Below, in pieces: positions 1 to 7,379 of a stretch of DNA of 14,061 nt. The stretch lies in contig JAEYOB010000514.1 of NCBI GenBank assembly GCA_023412175.1, positions 1 to 14,061 of the forward strand. Direction: 5' to 3'. This DNA comes from Pseudomonadota bacterium. Lineage in GTDB: Bacteria; Pseudomonadota; Alphaproteobacteria; Azospirillales; Azospirillaceae. Under the pieces are notes generated by a model. That model made no database searches, was not told the DNA's origin, and worked only from the letters and a program-made list of their open reading frames with translations. The first letter of the stretch is position 1, and each line of letters opens with the position of its first letter. Made by a program: the position numbers and the translations under genes.

Positions 1-29
1 CTTGTGCGGGGGAGGCGCTTCGGAGGGGA

Positions 30-812
30 TCAGCGGGCGATCCAGCCGCCGTCCATGTTGATCGCCGCGCCGCGCATGTTCGACGCCGCATCGGAGCACA
101 GGAAGACGGTCAGCTCGCCGAGCTGGGCCGGGGTGACGAAGCTCTGCGACGGCTGCTTCTCGCTCAGCAGCTCGCGGCCGGCCTGCTCGTCGCTCCAGCC
201 GTTCTTCTCGGCCAGGGCGTCGATCTGCTTCTGCACCAGCGGGGTCAGCACCCAGCCCGGGCAGATGGCGTTGCAGGTGACGCCGGTCTGCGCCGTCTCC
301 AGCGCGACCGTCTTGGTCAGGCCAACGACGCCGTGCTTGGCCGCCACGTAGGCCGACTTGTTGGCCGAGGCGACCAGCCCGTGCACCGAGGCGATGTTGA
401 TGATCCGGCCCCAGTTGCGCGCCTTCATGCCCGGCAGCGCGTAGCGCGTGCCGTAGAAAACCGCCGACAGGTTGATCGCGATCACCCGCTCCCAGGCTTC
501 CTCGGGGAAATCCTCCACCGGGGCGACGTGCTGGATGCCGGCGTTGCTGACCAGGATGTCCACCTTGCCGAACGCCGCCTCGGCGGCGGCGACCAGCGCC
601 TTGATCTCGGCCGGCTTGCTCATGTCGGCAGCGTCGTAGCCGATGCGCACGCCGAACTCTCGGCCGAGGTCCTCGGAGAGCTGCGCGATCTCGGCCTTGT
701 CGCCGAAACCGTTCAGCATCACGTCGGCACCCTGCGCCGCCAGCGAGCGGGCGATGCCCAGGCCGATGCCGCTGGTGGAGCCGGTGACGATGGCCGATTT
801 GCCCTTAAGCAT
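30..812 (-). CDS. bdhA: D-3-hydroxybutyrate dehydrogenase (SDR family)
   Basis: Oxidises (R)-3-hydroxybutyrate to acetoacetate with NAD+ in the cytoplasm, a step in use of ketone bodies and poly-hydroxybutyrate breakdown products. The 260-residue protein is the usual size for BdhA. It shows the short-chain dehydrogenase pattern in order: GSTSGIG nucleotide loop (11-17), NAG (90-92), Asn114, Ser142, and the YVAAK catalytic pair Tyr155/Lys159. The end, NMDGGWIAR, is typical of the family. I chose the ATG at 812 because AAAGGA lies 7-8 bases before it and it gives the canonical MLKGK start. A GTG at 833 would add seven residues and overlap the scoB stop as GTGA. It is the last gene of the permease-scoA-scoB-bdhA operon, 17 bp behind scoB. 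Its three operon partners process the same substrate, which supports 3-hydroxybutyrate over another SDR substrate. Confidence 0.95.
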   Translation of the reverse strand: MLKGKSAIVTGSTSGIGLGIARSLAAQGADVMLNGFGDKAEIAQLSEDLGREFGVRIGYDAADMSKPAEIKALVAAAEAAFGKVDILVSNAGIQHVAPVEDFPEEAWERVIAINLSAVFYGTRYALPGMKARNWGRIINIASVHGLVASANKSAYVAAKHGVVGLTKTVALETAQTGVTCNAICPGWVLTPLVQKQIDALAEKNGWSDEQAGRELLSEKQPSQSFVTPAQLGELTVFLCSDAASNMRGAAINMDGGWIAR

Positions 813-829
813 ATCCGTGTCCTTTCCGC

Positions 830-1477
830 TCACAGCGGCATGACCGGCACGTTGGCCGGCACGATCAGTTCACACGCGGTGTTCGCCAGCACCTGCTCGA
901 CGGTGACGCCGGGCGCGGTCTCCTTCAGCAGCAGCCCCTTGTCGGTCGGCTCGATGACCGCGAGGTCGGTGACCACGAGGCTGACCCGGCGCACCGAGGT
1001 CAGCGGCAGCGTGCAGCGCTTGACGATCTTCGACTCGCCCTTGGCGCTGTGCTGCATGGCGACAATCACCCGCTTGGCGCCGGTGACGAGGTCCATCGCA
1101 CCGCCCATGCCCGGCACCATCTTGCCCGGCACCATCCAGTTGGCGAGCATGCCCTCCTCGTCCACCTGCAACCCGCCGAGCACGGTGACCGCCAGATGGC
1201 CGCCGCGGATCAGGCCGAAGGACATGGCGCTGTCGAAGGACGCCGCACCGGGCAACGCGCTGATCGGGTTGCCGCCGGCGTCCGACAGGTCCGGGTTCTC
1301 GGCCCCGGCGATCGGGCCGGACATGCCGAGGATGCCGTTCTCCGACTGGAAGAACACGTGACGGTCGGCGGGCACGTAACGGGCCACCAGCGTCGGCAGG
1401 CCGATGCCCAGGTTGACGAGGTCGCCGTCGTTCAGCTCAAGCGCCACGCGCTTGGCGATCAGGGTCTTCTCATCCAT
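830..1477 (-). CDS. scoB: 3-oxoacid CoA-transferase subunit B
   Basis: Beta subunit of a family I CoA-transferase that moves CoA from a donor (succinyl-CoA or acetyl-CoA) to acetoacetate, giving acetoacetyl-CoA. The protein is 215 residues from the ATG at 1477. The family signature FQSENGILG is intact, with Glu46 as the glutamate that forms the covalent glutamyl-CoA thioester. The start at 1477 is supported by AGGAG 7 bases upstream; an upstream in-frame start at 1501 would add an arginine-rich tail and lacks such a site. The start overlaps the end of scoA by 8 bp, so translation is probably coupled and the two subunits are made together. The sequence alone does not separate succinyl-CoA (SCOT) from acetyl-CoA (AtoDA-like) donor use; the neighbouring bdhA points to acetoacetate as acceptor. 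PcaIJ-type oxoadipate transferase is the other possibility, but no aromatic pathway genes are present. Confidence 0.93.
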   Translation of the reverse strand: MDEKTLIAKRVALELNDGDLVNLGIGLPTLVARYVPADRHVFFQSENGILGMSGPIAGAENPDLSDAGGNPISALPGAASFDSAMSFGLIRGGHLAVTVLGGLQVDEEGMLANWMVPGKMVPGMGGAMDLVTGAKRVIVAMQHSAKGESKIVKRCTLPLTSVRRVSLVVTDLAVIEPTDKGLLLKETAPGVTVEQVLANTACELIVPANVPVMPL

Positions 1478-2132
1478 TGCGCTTCTCCTGCGCCACAACA
1501 TAGTCCACGAGGACGGAGGGGGTAACGACCGCGTCGGGCGGGATGACGCCCAGTGGCACGATGTCCTCGGCCTCGACGATGACCGTCTCGGCAGCCATCG
1601 CCATGATGGGATTGAAGTTCCGCGAGGTCAGCGCGTAGGCGAGGTTGCCGTAGTAGTCAGCCTGCTTGGCGTTGATCAGCGCGAAATCGGCCTTGATCGG
1701 CGCCTCCAGCAGGAAGGTGCGGCCATCCACCTCGACGGTCCGCTTGCCCTCCTCGACCACGGTGCCGACGCCGGTGGGCGTCAGCACGCCGCCCAGGCCG
1801 AAGCCGGCGGCGCGGATGCGCTCGGCCAGCGTGCCCTGCGGCACCAGCTCGACCTCGATCTCGCCGGCGATCATCTGGCGCTGCGTCTCGGGGTTCAGGC
1901 CGATGTGGCTGGTGATCACCTTGCTGACGCGCTTCTCGACCACCAGCTTGCCGATGCCCTGGTGGGGCCGGGCGGTGTCGTTGCCGATCACCGTCAGGTT
2001 CTTCTTGCCCTGGCGGATCAGCTCGTCGATGACGCGGAGCGGGCTGCCGACGGCCATGACGCCGCCGATCAGGAGCGAGGCGCCGTCGGGGATCTTCTCG
2101 ACGGCCTCGGCCAACGGGATGATTTTCTTCAT
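1470..2132 (-). CDS. scoA: 3-oxoacid CoA-transferase subunit A
   Basis: Alpha subunit of the acetoacetate CoA-transferase, partner of the next gene. The 220-residue protein carries the family A signature: DG at 16-17 followed by LLIGGVMAVGSP (20-31). The phenylalanine normally after GG is a valine here. It acts in the cytoplasm as a heteromer with ScoB to activate acetoacetate made by BdhA. The ATG at 2132 follows the permease stop codon by a single base (TGA C ATG). A TTG at 2141 would add three residues and overlap the permease; neither start has a strong ribosome site, which suggests coupling to translation of the permease gene. The ScoB start lies inside the last codons of this gene. Confidence 0.93.
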   Translation of the reverse strand: MKKIIPLAEAVEKIPDGASLLIGGVMAVGSPLRVIDELIRQGKKNLTVIGNDTARPHQGIGKLVVEKRVSKVITSHIGLNPETQRQMIAGEIEVELVPQGTLAERIRAAGFGLGGVLTPTGVGTVVEEGKRTVEVDGRTFLLEAPIKADFALINAKQADYYGNLAYALTSRNFNPIMAMAAETVIVEAEDIVPLGVIPPDAVVTPSVLVDYVVAQEKRNG

Positions 2133-2133
2133 G

Positions 2134-3525
2134 TCAGACAATCCCGGTCAGGTAGTACAGGGCGATGACGACGAACACCGCCAGCGTCTTGATGCAGGTG
2201 ATGGCGAAGATGTCGCCGTAGGACTGGCGGTGCGTCAGGCCGGTGACCGCCAGCAGGGTGATGACCGCGCCGTTGTGCGGCAGCGTGTCCATGCCGCCCG
2301 ACGCCATAGAGGCGACGCGGTGCAGCACTTCCATCGGGATGCCGGTGGCGTTGGCGGCGGCGATGAACTGATCCGACATGGCGGCCAGCGCGATCGACAT
2401 GCCGCCCGACGCCGAACCGGTGATGCCGGCGAGCGTGGTGACCGAGATCGCCTCGTTGACCAGCGGGTTCGGAATGGCCTTCAGACCCTCGGCGATGACC
2501 AGGAAGCCCGGCAGCGCCGCGATGACCGCGCCGAAACCGTACTCGGACGCCGTGTTCATGGAGGCGAGCAGCGAGCCGCCGATGGCGGCCTTGGTGCCTT
2601 CGGCGAACTTCTCGGTCACCGGCTTCCAGGCGAAGGCCAGCACGGTGAGGATGCCGGCGAGCAGCGCGCCCTCAACGGCCCAGATGGCGGCGATGGACGA
2701 CACCTGCGTGACCAGCGGCTTCGCGCCCTCGGTCAGTGCGACGTTGGAGGTGGCGCCGTAGAAGGTCGGGATCAGCAGCGTGAACACCTTGTTCAGCACG
2801 CCGACCATAACCAGCGGCAGGACGGCGATGAAGGCGTTCGGCAGATTGGCGTCGGAGATCGGCTCCGGCTCGTTGGTGTGGCCCTCGCCGTAGCCCTCGC
2901 CCGCGGCGGCGGCGGCGCGGCGGCGCCACTCCAGGTACATCAGGCCGGTGGCGATGATGAACAGGCCGCCGATGGTGCCGAGCACCGGGGCGGCCCAGGT
3001 GTCGGTCTTGAAGAAGGTGGTCGGGATGATGTTCTGGATCTGCGGGGTGCCGGGCAGGCTGTCCATCGTCACCGTGAAGGCGCCCAGCGCGATGGTGCCG
3101 GGGATCAGGCGCTTCGGGATGCCGCCCTGGCGGAACATCTCGGCGGCGAACGGGTAGACCGCGAACACCACCACGAACCCCGACACGCCGCCGTAGGTCA
3201 GCAGCGCGCAGACCATGACGATGGACAGCATCGCGCGCTCGCGCCCGACCAGGCTGATGACGGCCGAGACGATGGACTTGGAGAAGCCCGACAGCTCGAT
3301 CACCTTGCCGAACACGGCGCCCAGCAGGAAGACCGGGAAGTAGAGCTTCACGAAGCCGCCCATCTTGTCCATGAACAAGCCGGTGAAGATCGGCGGTACG
3401 GCGGACGGATCGGTGAGCAGCACGGCGCCGAGCGCCGCGACGGGAGCGAAGAGGATGACGCTGTAGCCGCGGTAGGCCACGAACATCAGGAACGCGAGCG
3501 CTCCTAAGCAGATCAGGAAACTCAT
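2134..3525 (-). CDS. GntP-family permease, probably for 3-hydroxybutyrate
   Basis: Inner-membrane transporter of 463 residues, first gene of the operon. It has many hydrophobic segments (for example 1-35, 60-78, 98-130, 180-197, 230-250, 275-300, 440-462) and one charged cytoplasmic-looking loop at about 199-228. GntP-family landmarks are YGGVSGFVVVFAVYP (111-125), DSLPGTPQIQN (155-165), ITGSASGGMSIAL (368-380) and GMDTLPHNGAVITLL (411-425). Well-studied GntP members move gluconate and other sugar acids. Members sitting next to bdhA and scoAB are usually annotated as D-3-hydroxybutyrate permeases, and that substrate is inferred here from the operon. The start at 3525 is the only ATG giving an intact first helix; GGGGAG lies 11 bases upstream, a slightly long spacing. 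A sigma-54 type promoter about 105-120 bp upstream probably drives the whole operon. Confidence 0.9.
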   Translation of the reverse strand: MSFLICLGALAFLMFVAYRGYSVILFAPVAALGAVLLTDPSAVPPIFTGLFMDKMGGFVKLYFPVFLLGAVFGKVIELSGFSKSIVSAVISLVGRERAMLSIVMVCALLTYGGVSGFVVVFAVYPFAAEMFRQGGIPKRLIPGTIALGAFTVTMDSLPGTPQIQNIIPTTFFKTDTWAAPVLGTIGGLFIIATGLMYLEWRRRAAAAAGEGYGEGHTNEPEPISDANLPNAFIAVLPLVMVGVLNKVFTLLIPTFYGATSNVALTEGAKPLVTQVSSIAAIWAVEGALLAGILTVLAFAWKPVTEKFAEGTKAAIGGSLLASMNTASEYGFGAVIAALPGFLVIAEGLKAIPNPLVNEAISVTTLAGITGSASGGMSIALAAMSDQFIAAANATGIPMEVLHRVASMASGGMDTLPHNGAVITLLAVTGLTHRQSYGDIFAITCIKTLAVFVVIALYYLTGIV

Positions 3526-3629
3526 TGGGCGATTAACTCCCCTGACGAGGTCTGTTGGGGCCGTTGTGAAGCCCAGCCCTGCCTGACATACCTCGGGTTA
3601 TATGCCGTTGGTTAAGACAGGGCCTTTTG

Positions 3630-3645
3630 AGCAAGCTCCATGCCA
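3630..3645 (-). promoter_or_regulatory. sigma-54 (RpoN) -24/-12 promoter of the 3-hydroxybutyrate operon
   Basis: Read on the minus strand the site is TGGCATG-GAGC-TTGCT. Against the known consensus TGGCACG-N4-TTGCT it differs at one position, and the invariant GG (3644-3643) and GC (3632-3631) are exactly 12 bp apart. Transcription would start near 3619, giving a leader of about 94 bases before the permease ATG. I saw no comparably good -35/-10 pair here; TATAAC about 45 bp downstream of the -24 element lacks a -35 partner. (R)-3-hydroxybutyrate genes in Pseudomonas aeruginosa and the E. coli ato operon are known to depend on RpoN and an enhancer-binding protein, which fits. No such activator gene is in the window. 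Two 6-7-6 inverted repeats overlap the element (3632-3650 and 3639-3657). Confidence 0.75.
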
Positions 3646-3695
3646 GCTTGAGGCATGTCGCAGCCGCGCCATTTCCGTGTTGGGAGGGGGAGTTT

Positions 3696-3713
3696 TGTCT
3701 CGATACAGAGACA
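3696..3713. promoter_or_regulatory. Inverted repeat, candidate activator site (proximal)
   Basis: Perfect dyad TGTCTC-N6-GAGACA centred at 3704.5, about 85 bp upstream of the start predicted for the sigma-54 promoter. That is the usual range for an enhancer-binding-protein upstream site. No T-run follows it on either strand, so it does not look like an intrinsic terminator. It shares the GAGAC/GTCTC core with the dyad at 3741-3753, whose centre is 42.5 bp away, close to four helical turns. The role is inferred from position and symmetry. Confidence 0.5.
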
Positions 3714-3728
3714 CTTAGGATCCGCAAA

Positions 3729-3765
3729 CGTCCACATTTAGAGACTAAGTCTCCGATCGTGGACG
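3729..3765. repeat. 37-bp nested palindrome, activator site or terminator
   Basis: Two perfect inverted repeats share one centre (3747): an inner GAGACT-A-AGTCTC (3741-3753) and an outer CGTCCAC (3729-3735) with GTGGACG (3759-3765), with 5-base unpaired stretches between. It lies 8 bp after the stop of the small membrane protein gene and 128 bp upstream of the predicted start of the permease operon. It could be the distal activator site of that operon, since the inner arms match the core of the dyad at 3696-3713. It could instead be a transcription terminator for the small gene, although on the minus strand only TTT follows the stem. Confidence 0.5.
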
Positions 3766-3772
3766 GGCGTCC

Positions 3773-4015
3773 TTAGAACGCGATGAGGAAGATCCGGATG
3801 TTCTCCAGCAGGATGAACACCCCGACCACGCCGAAGGCGGCGACGGCAAGATTGGTTGTCGTCACGCGGCCGAGGTCGGCGGCCCGCCGCTCCCTTGCGA
3901 CCTGGATGCGCGAGAGCGGCAGCGCGATGGCAAACACCACCAGCGCCACGAAGGCCACCAGCTTGCCGAGCGCGGTCAGCAGGATGAAGAGCCAATAGGC
4001 CGCCGTGACCAGCAT
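3773..4015 (-). CDS. Small two-helix membrane protein, unknown function
   Basis: I do not recognise a family. The 80-residue protein has a long hydrophobic segment at about 5-34 and another at about 55-79, separated by a charged stretch (RIQVARERRAADLGR, 36-50) that would face the cytoplasm by the positive-inside rule. The ATG at 4015 is preceded by GGAGG with 7 bases spacing, the best ribosome site in the window. An upstream in-frame ATG at 4144 would add 43 residues rich in Arg and Pro that read like non-coding sequence. It is transcribed in the same direction as the permease operon but is separated from it by about 250 bp with its own promoter, so it is probably an independent gene. Strong ribosome site, bimodal hydrophobicity and an upstream repeat element argue that it is real. 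Confidence 0.7.
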   Translation of the reverse strand: MLVTAAYWLFILLTALGKLVAFVALVVFAIALPLSRIQVARERRAADLGRVTTTNLAVAAFGVVGVFILLENIRIFLIAF

Positions 4016-4133
4016 GCGCGCACCTCCGCAGGAGAGCTCTTCACCAAAGCTGGGGCGGTCCGGGCGGTGCGGCAATCGGCATAGTCCGATCAACAACAAC
4101 TTCCGCGCCGTCCGAGAACTGAGGGACGGCGGC

Positions 4134-4186
4134 GAATGAAACATTGTGAAACGCCATGAAACGCGATTTTGCCTCGTGTTTCATTC
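4134..4186. promoter_or_regulatory. Phased TGAAAC repeats within an inverted repeat
   Basis: Three direct TGAAAC copies begin at 4137, 4147 and 4157, exactly 10 bp apart, and a fourth copy lies in the opposite orientation at 4178-4183. The outer copies form a perfect 9-bp inverted repeat: GAATGAAAC (4134-4142) and GTTTCATTC (4178-4186), 35 bp apart. It lies 120-170 bp upstream of the start of the small membrane protein gene. Helical phasing suggests a protein binding to one face of the DNA. Which regulator binds, and whether it serves the small gene, is not known. Confidence 0.45.
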
Positions 4187-4256
4187 CGTCAATTCTCACC
4201 GGCCGCCAAGCCTCGCCGACGGCGCACGCCGCCCCATAAGGACTTTGATCCTACAG

Positions 4257-4287
4257 AAAAATCCCGGAAGGAGCAAGCGCGCCCCGG
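4257..4287 (-). terminator. Weak candidate terminator after ppc
   Basis: On the minus strand, 14 bp after the ppc stop, CCGG (4287-4284) can pair with CCGG (4267-4264) plus an inner GG/CC step, followed shortly by a run of five T (4261-4257). The stem is short and interrupted, so this is a weak intrinsic terminator at best. The remainder of the 4016-4300 gap holds the repeat element described separately and no gene I can support. Confidence 0.3.
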
Positions 4288-4300
4288 CGGCGGCGTTGCA

Positions 4301-7087
4301 TCAACCGCTGTTGCGCAGTCCGGCCGCCACGCCGTTGATCGACATGAGGATGCCGCGCCGCACCCGCTCGTCGCCGCTGCCGGTGCGGTGCCGGCGCAGC
4401 AGCTCGATCTGCACGTGGTTCAGCGGGTCCATGTACGGGAAGCGGTTGCGGATCGAACGGACCAGCAGCGGGTTGTCCGCCAGGAAGCCCGTCTGCCCGG
4501 TGATCGCCAGCAGGTGTTGCTTGGTCAGTTCCCACTCACCCTGGATCCGGCCAAAGATCCGCTCGCGCAGGTCGGCATCCTCCACCAGTTCGGCGTAGCG
4601 CGACGCGATGGCGAGGTCGCTCTTCGCCAGCACCATGTCCATGTTGGACAGCAGCATGCGGAAGAACGGCCACGCGCGGTGCATGCGCTGCAACAGTTCC
4701 ATGCCATCCGGCCGCTCCGTCAGCCACGCGTCGATGGCGCTGCCGAAGCCGTACCAGCCCGGCAGCATCAGGCGGCACTGCGCCCACGAGAACACCCAGG
4801 GAATCGCCCGCAGGTCCTCGATGCGGTCCGACTTGGTGCGCGAGGCCGGGCGGCTGCCGATGTTCAGCGTCGAGATCTCCGAGATCGGCGTCGCCTGCCG
4901 GAAATACTGCGTGAAGCCCGGCGTCTCGTAGACCAGCCCGCGGTAGGCCTTGAAGGCAAGCTGCGACAGCCGTTCCATGGCGTCGTAGAAGGGTTTCGCC
5001 GGCTCGACGTCGTTTTCGAGATCGAGGAGCGTCGCCTCCAGCGTGGCGGCGGCCAGGACTTCCAGGTTGCGGCGGCCGACCTCGGGGTTGGAGTACTTGG
5101 ACGCGATCACCTCGCCCTGTTCGGTGATGCGGATCTGGCCGGAGACGGCGCCCACCGGCTGCGCCAGGATGGCCTGATAGCTCGGCCCGCCGCCGCGGCC
5201 GACCGAACCGCCGCGGCCGTGGAACAGCCGCATGCGCACCTGATGCTTGGCGAACAGCTTGGCCAGCTCGATCTCCGCCTTGTACAGCTCCCAGCCGGAG
5301 GTGAGGAAGCCGCCGTCCTTGTTGGAGTCGGAGTACCCGAGCATCACCTCCTGCTCGTCGCCCCGCGAGGTGACCAGCGCGCGGTAGGCCGGCAGCGAGA
5401 ACAGCCGCTCCATGGTGGCCGGCGCCTGCCGCAGATCCTCGATGGTCTCGAACAGCGGGATGATGTTCATGGCGAGCGCCGGCCCGACCCCCGGCGTCAG
5501 CAGCCCGGCTTCCTTGAGCAGCAGCGCCACCTCCAGCAGGTCCGACGCGCCGTCGGTCTTGGAGATGATGCAGTTGGGTAGCGCCGCGTCGCCGTAGGTG
5601 CGCTTGATCTCGCAGGCGGTGGCCAGGATCGCCAGTTCGCCGGAGGTTTCCTCGGAGTAGGTGCGGTGCGGCGAGTGCAGCGGGCGGGGCGACGCGATCT
5701 CCCGGGCCAGCAGCGCGATGCGCTCGTCCTCGGACAGCGCCTTGTAGTCGGGGCAGCAACCGGCCACCGCCAGCAGCTCGGCCACCGTACGCTCGTGCAC
5801 GTCGGAGTTCTGCCGCAGGTCGATGGGCGCCAGATGGAAGCCGAAGACCCGCGCCGCGACGATCAGCCGGCGCAGCCGCCCGGCCGCCAGCTTGCCCGCC
5901 CCCATCGCCTTGAGCGAGGCGGACAGCACCTCCAGGTCGGCCTGCAGCTCGGCGCTGGAGGTGTAGGGATCGGCCTCGGCCACCGCGTGGCGCAGCGCCT
6001 GGTGCTGGTCGAGCACGCGGGCGGTGGCCGCGGTGCGGGCATAGATGCCGCTGAGCGCGCGGCGGAACGGCTCGTCCTCGCGGTGCGGCGAGGTGTCGGG
6101 CGAGCGCCCGGCAAGCTCCGCCAGCTCCGGCGACATGTCCTTGAGCAGCTTGGACAGCGGCAGCTCGGCGCCCAGCTCATGGATTTCCGCCAGATAGTGG
6201 TCGAACACGGCGGCCGACTGCCGGCGCACCGCCTCGCGCAGGATGGGCGCGGTCACGAACGGGTTGCCGTCGCGGTCGCCGCCGATCCACGAGCCGATGC
6301 GGAAGAACGGCGGCAGGTGCCATTGCCGCTCCGGATGACGGCGCGCCAGCAGGTCTTCGAAGCGACAGTACAGCTTCGGCAGTTCGGAGAAGAAGGTTTC
6401 GGTGTAGTAGGAGATGCCGTTCTTCACCTCGTCGATGACGGCGAGGCGCTGCGGGCGCAGCATGCGGGTGCGCCACAACGTCAGGACGGCGGCTTGCAGC
6501 GCGTCGTCGTTCTCCGCCGCCTCCTCGGGCGTCAGGCGGGTGCGGTCGCGCGCGTCGAGCAGGGCCGCCACCTTGTGCCCCAGGCCCAGGATGCTCTTGC
6601 GCTGCACCTCGGTGGGATGGGCGGTCAGCACCGGGCTGACCAGGGCGTGGCTCAGGAACTCGGCCAGCCGGTCGGTGCCGAGCCCGGCCGCCTCCAGCCG
6701 GTCCAGCGCGTGGGGCTGCGTGCCGTCGCGCGGCGGCGAGCCGGCGACGGCGTGGTCGCGGTTGCGGCGGATGTGGTGCTGGTCCTCGGCGATGTTGGCG
6801 AGGTGCAGGAAGTAGGAGAAGGCGCGCACCACCGACATCACCGTGTCGCGCGGCAGCGCGTTCAGGATCTCCGCCATCTCGCGGCGGGCCGAGGCGTCGT
6901 CGTGTCGGTTGAAACGCACCGAGGCCTGGCGCACGCGCTCGACCACGCCAAAGACCTCGTCGCCCTCCTGCTCGCGGACGGTGTCGCCGAGCAGACGGCC
7001 GAGCAGGCGAATGTCGTCGCGCAACGGGCGATCCTTGTCGGCGTGGGCGGTCGCGTCGGTCTGGTGCAGGGCGGCGTTGGGCGACAT
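4301..7087 (-). CDS. ppc: Phosphoenolpyruvate carboxylase
   Basis: Carboxylates phosphoenolpyruvate with bicarbonate to oxaloacetate, refilling the TCA cycle; cytoplasmic homotetramer in known cases. The 928-residue protein carries the expected motifs: [13 protein letters not shown] with catalytic His157, [12 protein letters not shown] (265-276), [10 protein letters not shown] (584-593, Lys590) and the mobile loop [13 protein letters not shown] (623-635). The Lys590-to-Arg625 spacing of 35 matches E. coli Lys546/Arg581. The C-terminus NSG matches the conserved NTG ending, whose asparagine contributes to allosteric aspartate binding in E. coli. I prefer the ATG at 7087; it has no clear ribosome site. 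An in-frame ATG at 7165 would add 26 residues, and the conserved region starts only at about residue 23. It stands alone, divergent from the MFS gene. In an organism degrading 3-hydroxybutyrate its anaplerotic role is plausible but not proven by position. Confidence 0.96.
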   Translation of the reverse strand: MSPNAALHQTDATAHADKDRPLRDDIRLLGRLLGDTVREQEGDEVFGVVERVRQASVRFNRHDDASARREMAEILNALPRDTVMSVVRAFSYFLHLANIAEDQHHIRRNRDHAVAGSPPRDGTQPHALDRLEAAGLGTDRLAEFLSHALVSPVLTAHPTEVQRKSILGLGHKVAALLDARDRTRLTPEEAAENDDALQAAVLTLWRTRMLRPQRLAVIDEVKNGISYYTETFFSELPKLYCRFEDLLARRHPERQWHLPPFFRIGSWIGGDRDGNPFVTAPILREAVRRQSAAVFDHYLAEIHELGAELPLSKLLKDMSPELAELAGRSPDTSPHREDEPFRRALSGIYARTAATARVLDQHQALRHAVAEADPYTSSAELQADLEVLSASLKAMGAGKLAAGRLRRLIVAARVFGFHLAPIDLRQNSDVHERTVAELLAVAGCCPDYKALSEDERIALLAREIASPRPLHSPHRTYSEETSGELAILATACEIKRTYGDAALPNCIISKTDGASDLLEVALLLKEAGLLTPGVGPALAMNIIPLFETIEDLRQAPATMERLFSLPAYRALVTSRGDEQEVMLGYSDSNKDGGFLTSGWELYKAEIELAKLFAKHQVRMRLFHGRGGSVGRGGGPSYQAILAQPVGAVSGQIRITEQGEVIASKYSNPEVGRRNLEVLAAATLEATLLDLENDVEPAKPFYDAMERLSQLAFKAYRGLVYETPGFTQYFRQATPISEISTLNIGSRPASRTKSDRIEDLRAIPWVFSWAQCRLMLPGWYGFGSAIDAWLTERPDGMELLQRMHRAWPFFRMLLSNMDMVLAKSDLAIASRYAELVEDADLRERIFGRIQGEWELTKQHLLAITGQTGFLADNPLLVRSIRNRFPYMDPLNHVQIELLRRHRTGSGDERVRRGILMSINGVAAGLRNSG

Positions 7088-7226
7088 GGGCGGGTCACTC
7101 TGGCTGGGTGCGGAATGCCAATGGCGCAGAGTTACCCCGACGCGGCGGAATGTCACGCGTTGCATTGCGGCATCACACGAAAACTCCGATGCCGGCCATC
7201 ATGCCCGCCCGCAATATATCTGATGG

Positions 7227-7262
7227 CCGTACGCAACGTTTGCCTGCAAACTATACGCACGG
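7227..7262. promoter_or_regulatory. 36-bp imperfect dyad in the ppc/MFS divergent gap
   Basis: A perfect core GTTTGC-CT-GCAAAC (7238-7251) is extended on both sides so that 13 of 17 bases per arm are symmetric (7227-7243 against 7246-7262). It sits about 140 bp from the ppc start and 118 bp from the MFS start. Its size and symmetry suit a dimeric repressor operator controlling one or both divergent genes. No T-run follows, so a terminator is unlikely. The regulator is unknown. I could not identify convincing promoter hexamers in the rest of this 292-bp gap. Confidence 0.5.
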
Positions 7263-7379
7263 ACACCAGGAAAAGCGCACCAACCGCATGCACCGGCACG
7301 TCCTCTGCCCCCGCCCCTGCCCTCATCGCCTCCCGCCACGAACGGCGGACGCCGCACCGCAACGCCCGGCCGCCCGGCC

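Noticed and set aside
1666..3507. A long plus-strand open frame antisense to the permease and CoA-transferase genes
   Set aside because: It is rich in Arg, Asp, Gly and His in the manner of an antisense frame of a GC-rich gene, and the opposite strand carries clear family motifs.
3533..3727. A 64-residue open frame on the minus strand just upstream of the permease gene
   Set aside because: It runs straight through the -24/-12 promoter and the proximal dyad, has no ribosome site and shows no protein-like composition.
5666..7200. Very long plus-strand open frame running across ppc toward the DoxX gene
   Set aside because: It is antisense to ppc and out of frame with the MFS gene; only its last part, from 8636, is a real gene. 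Long stop-free frames are expected at this GC content.
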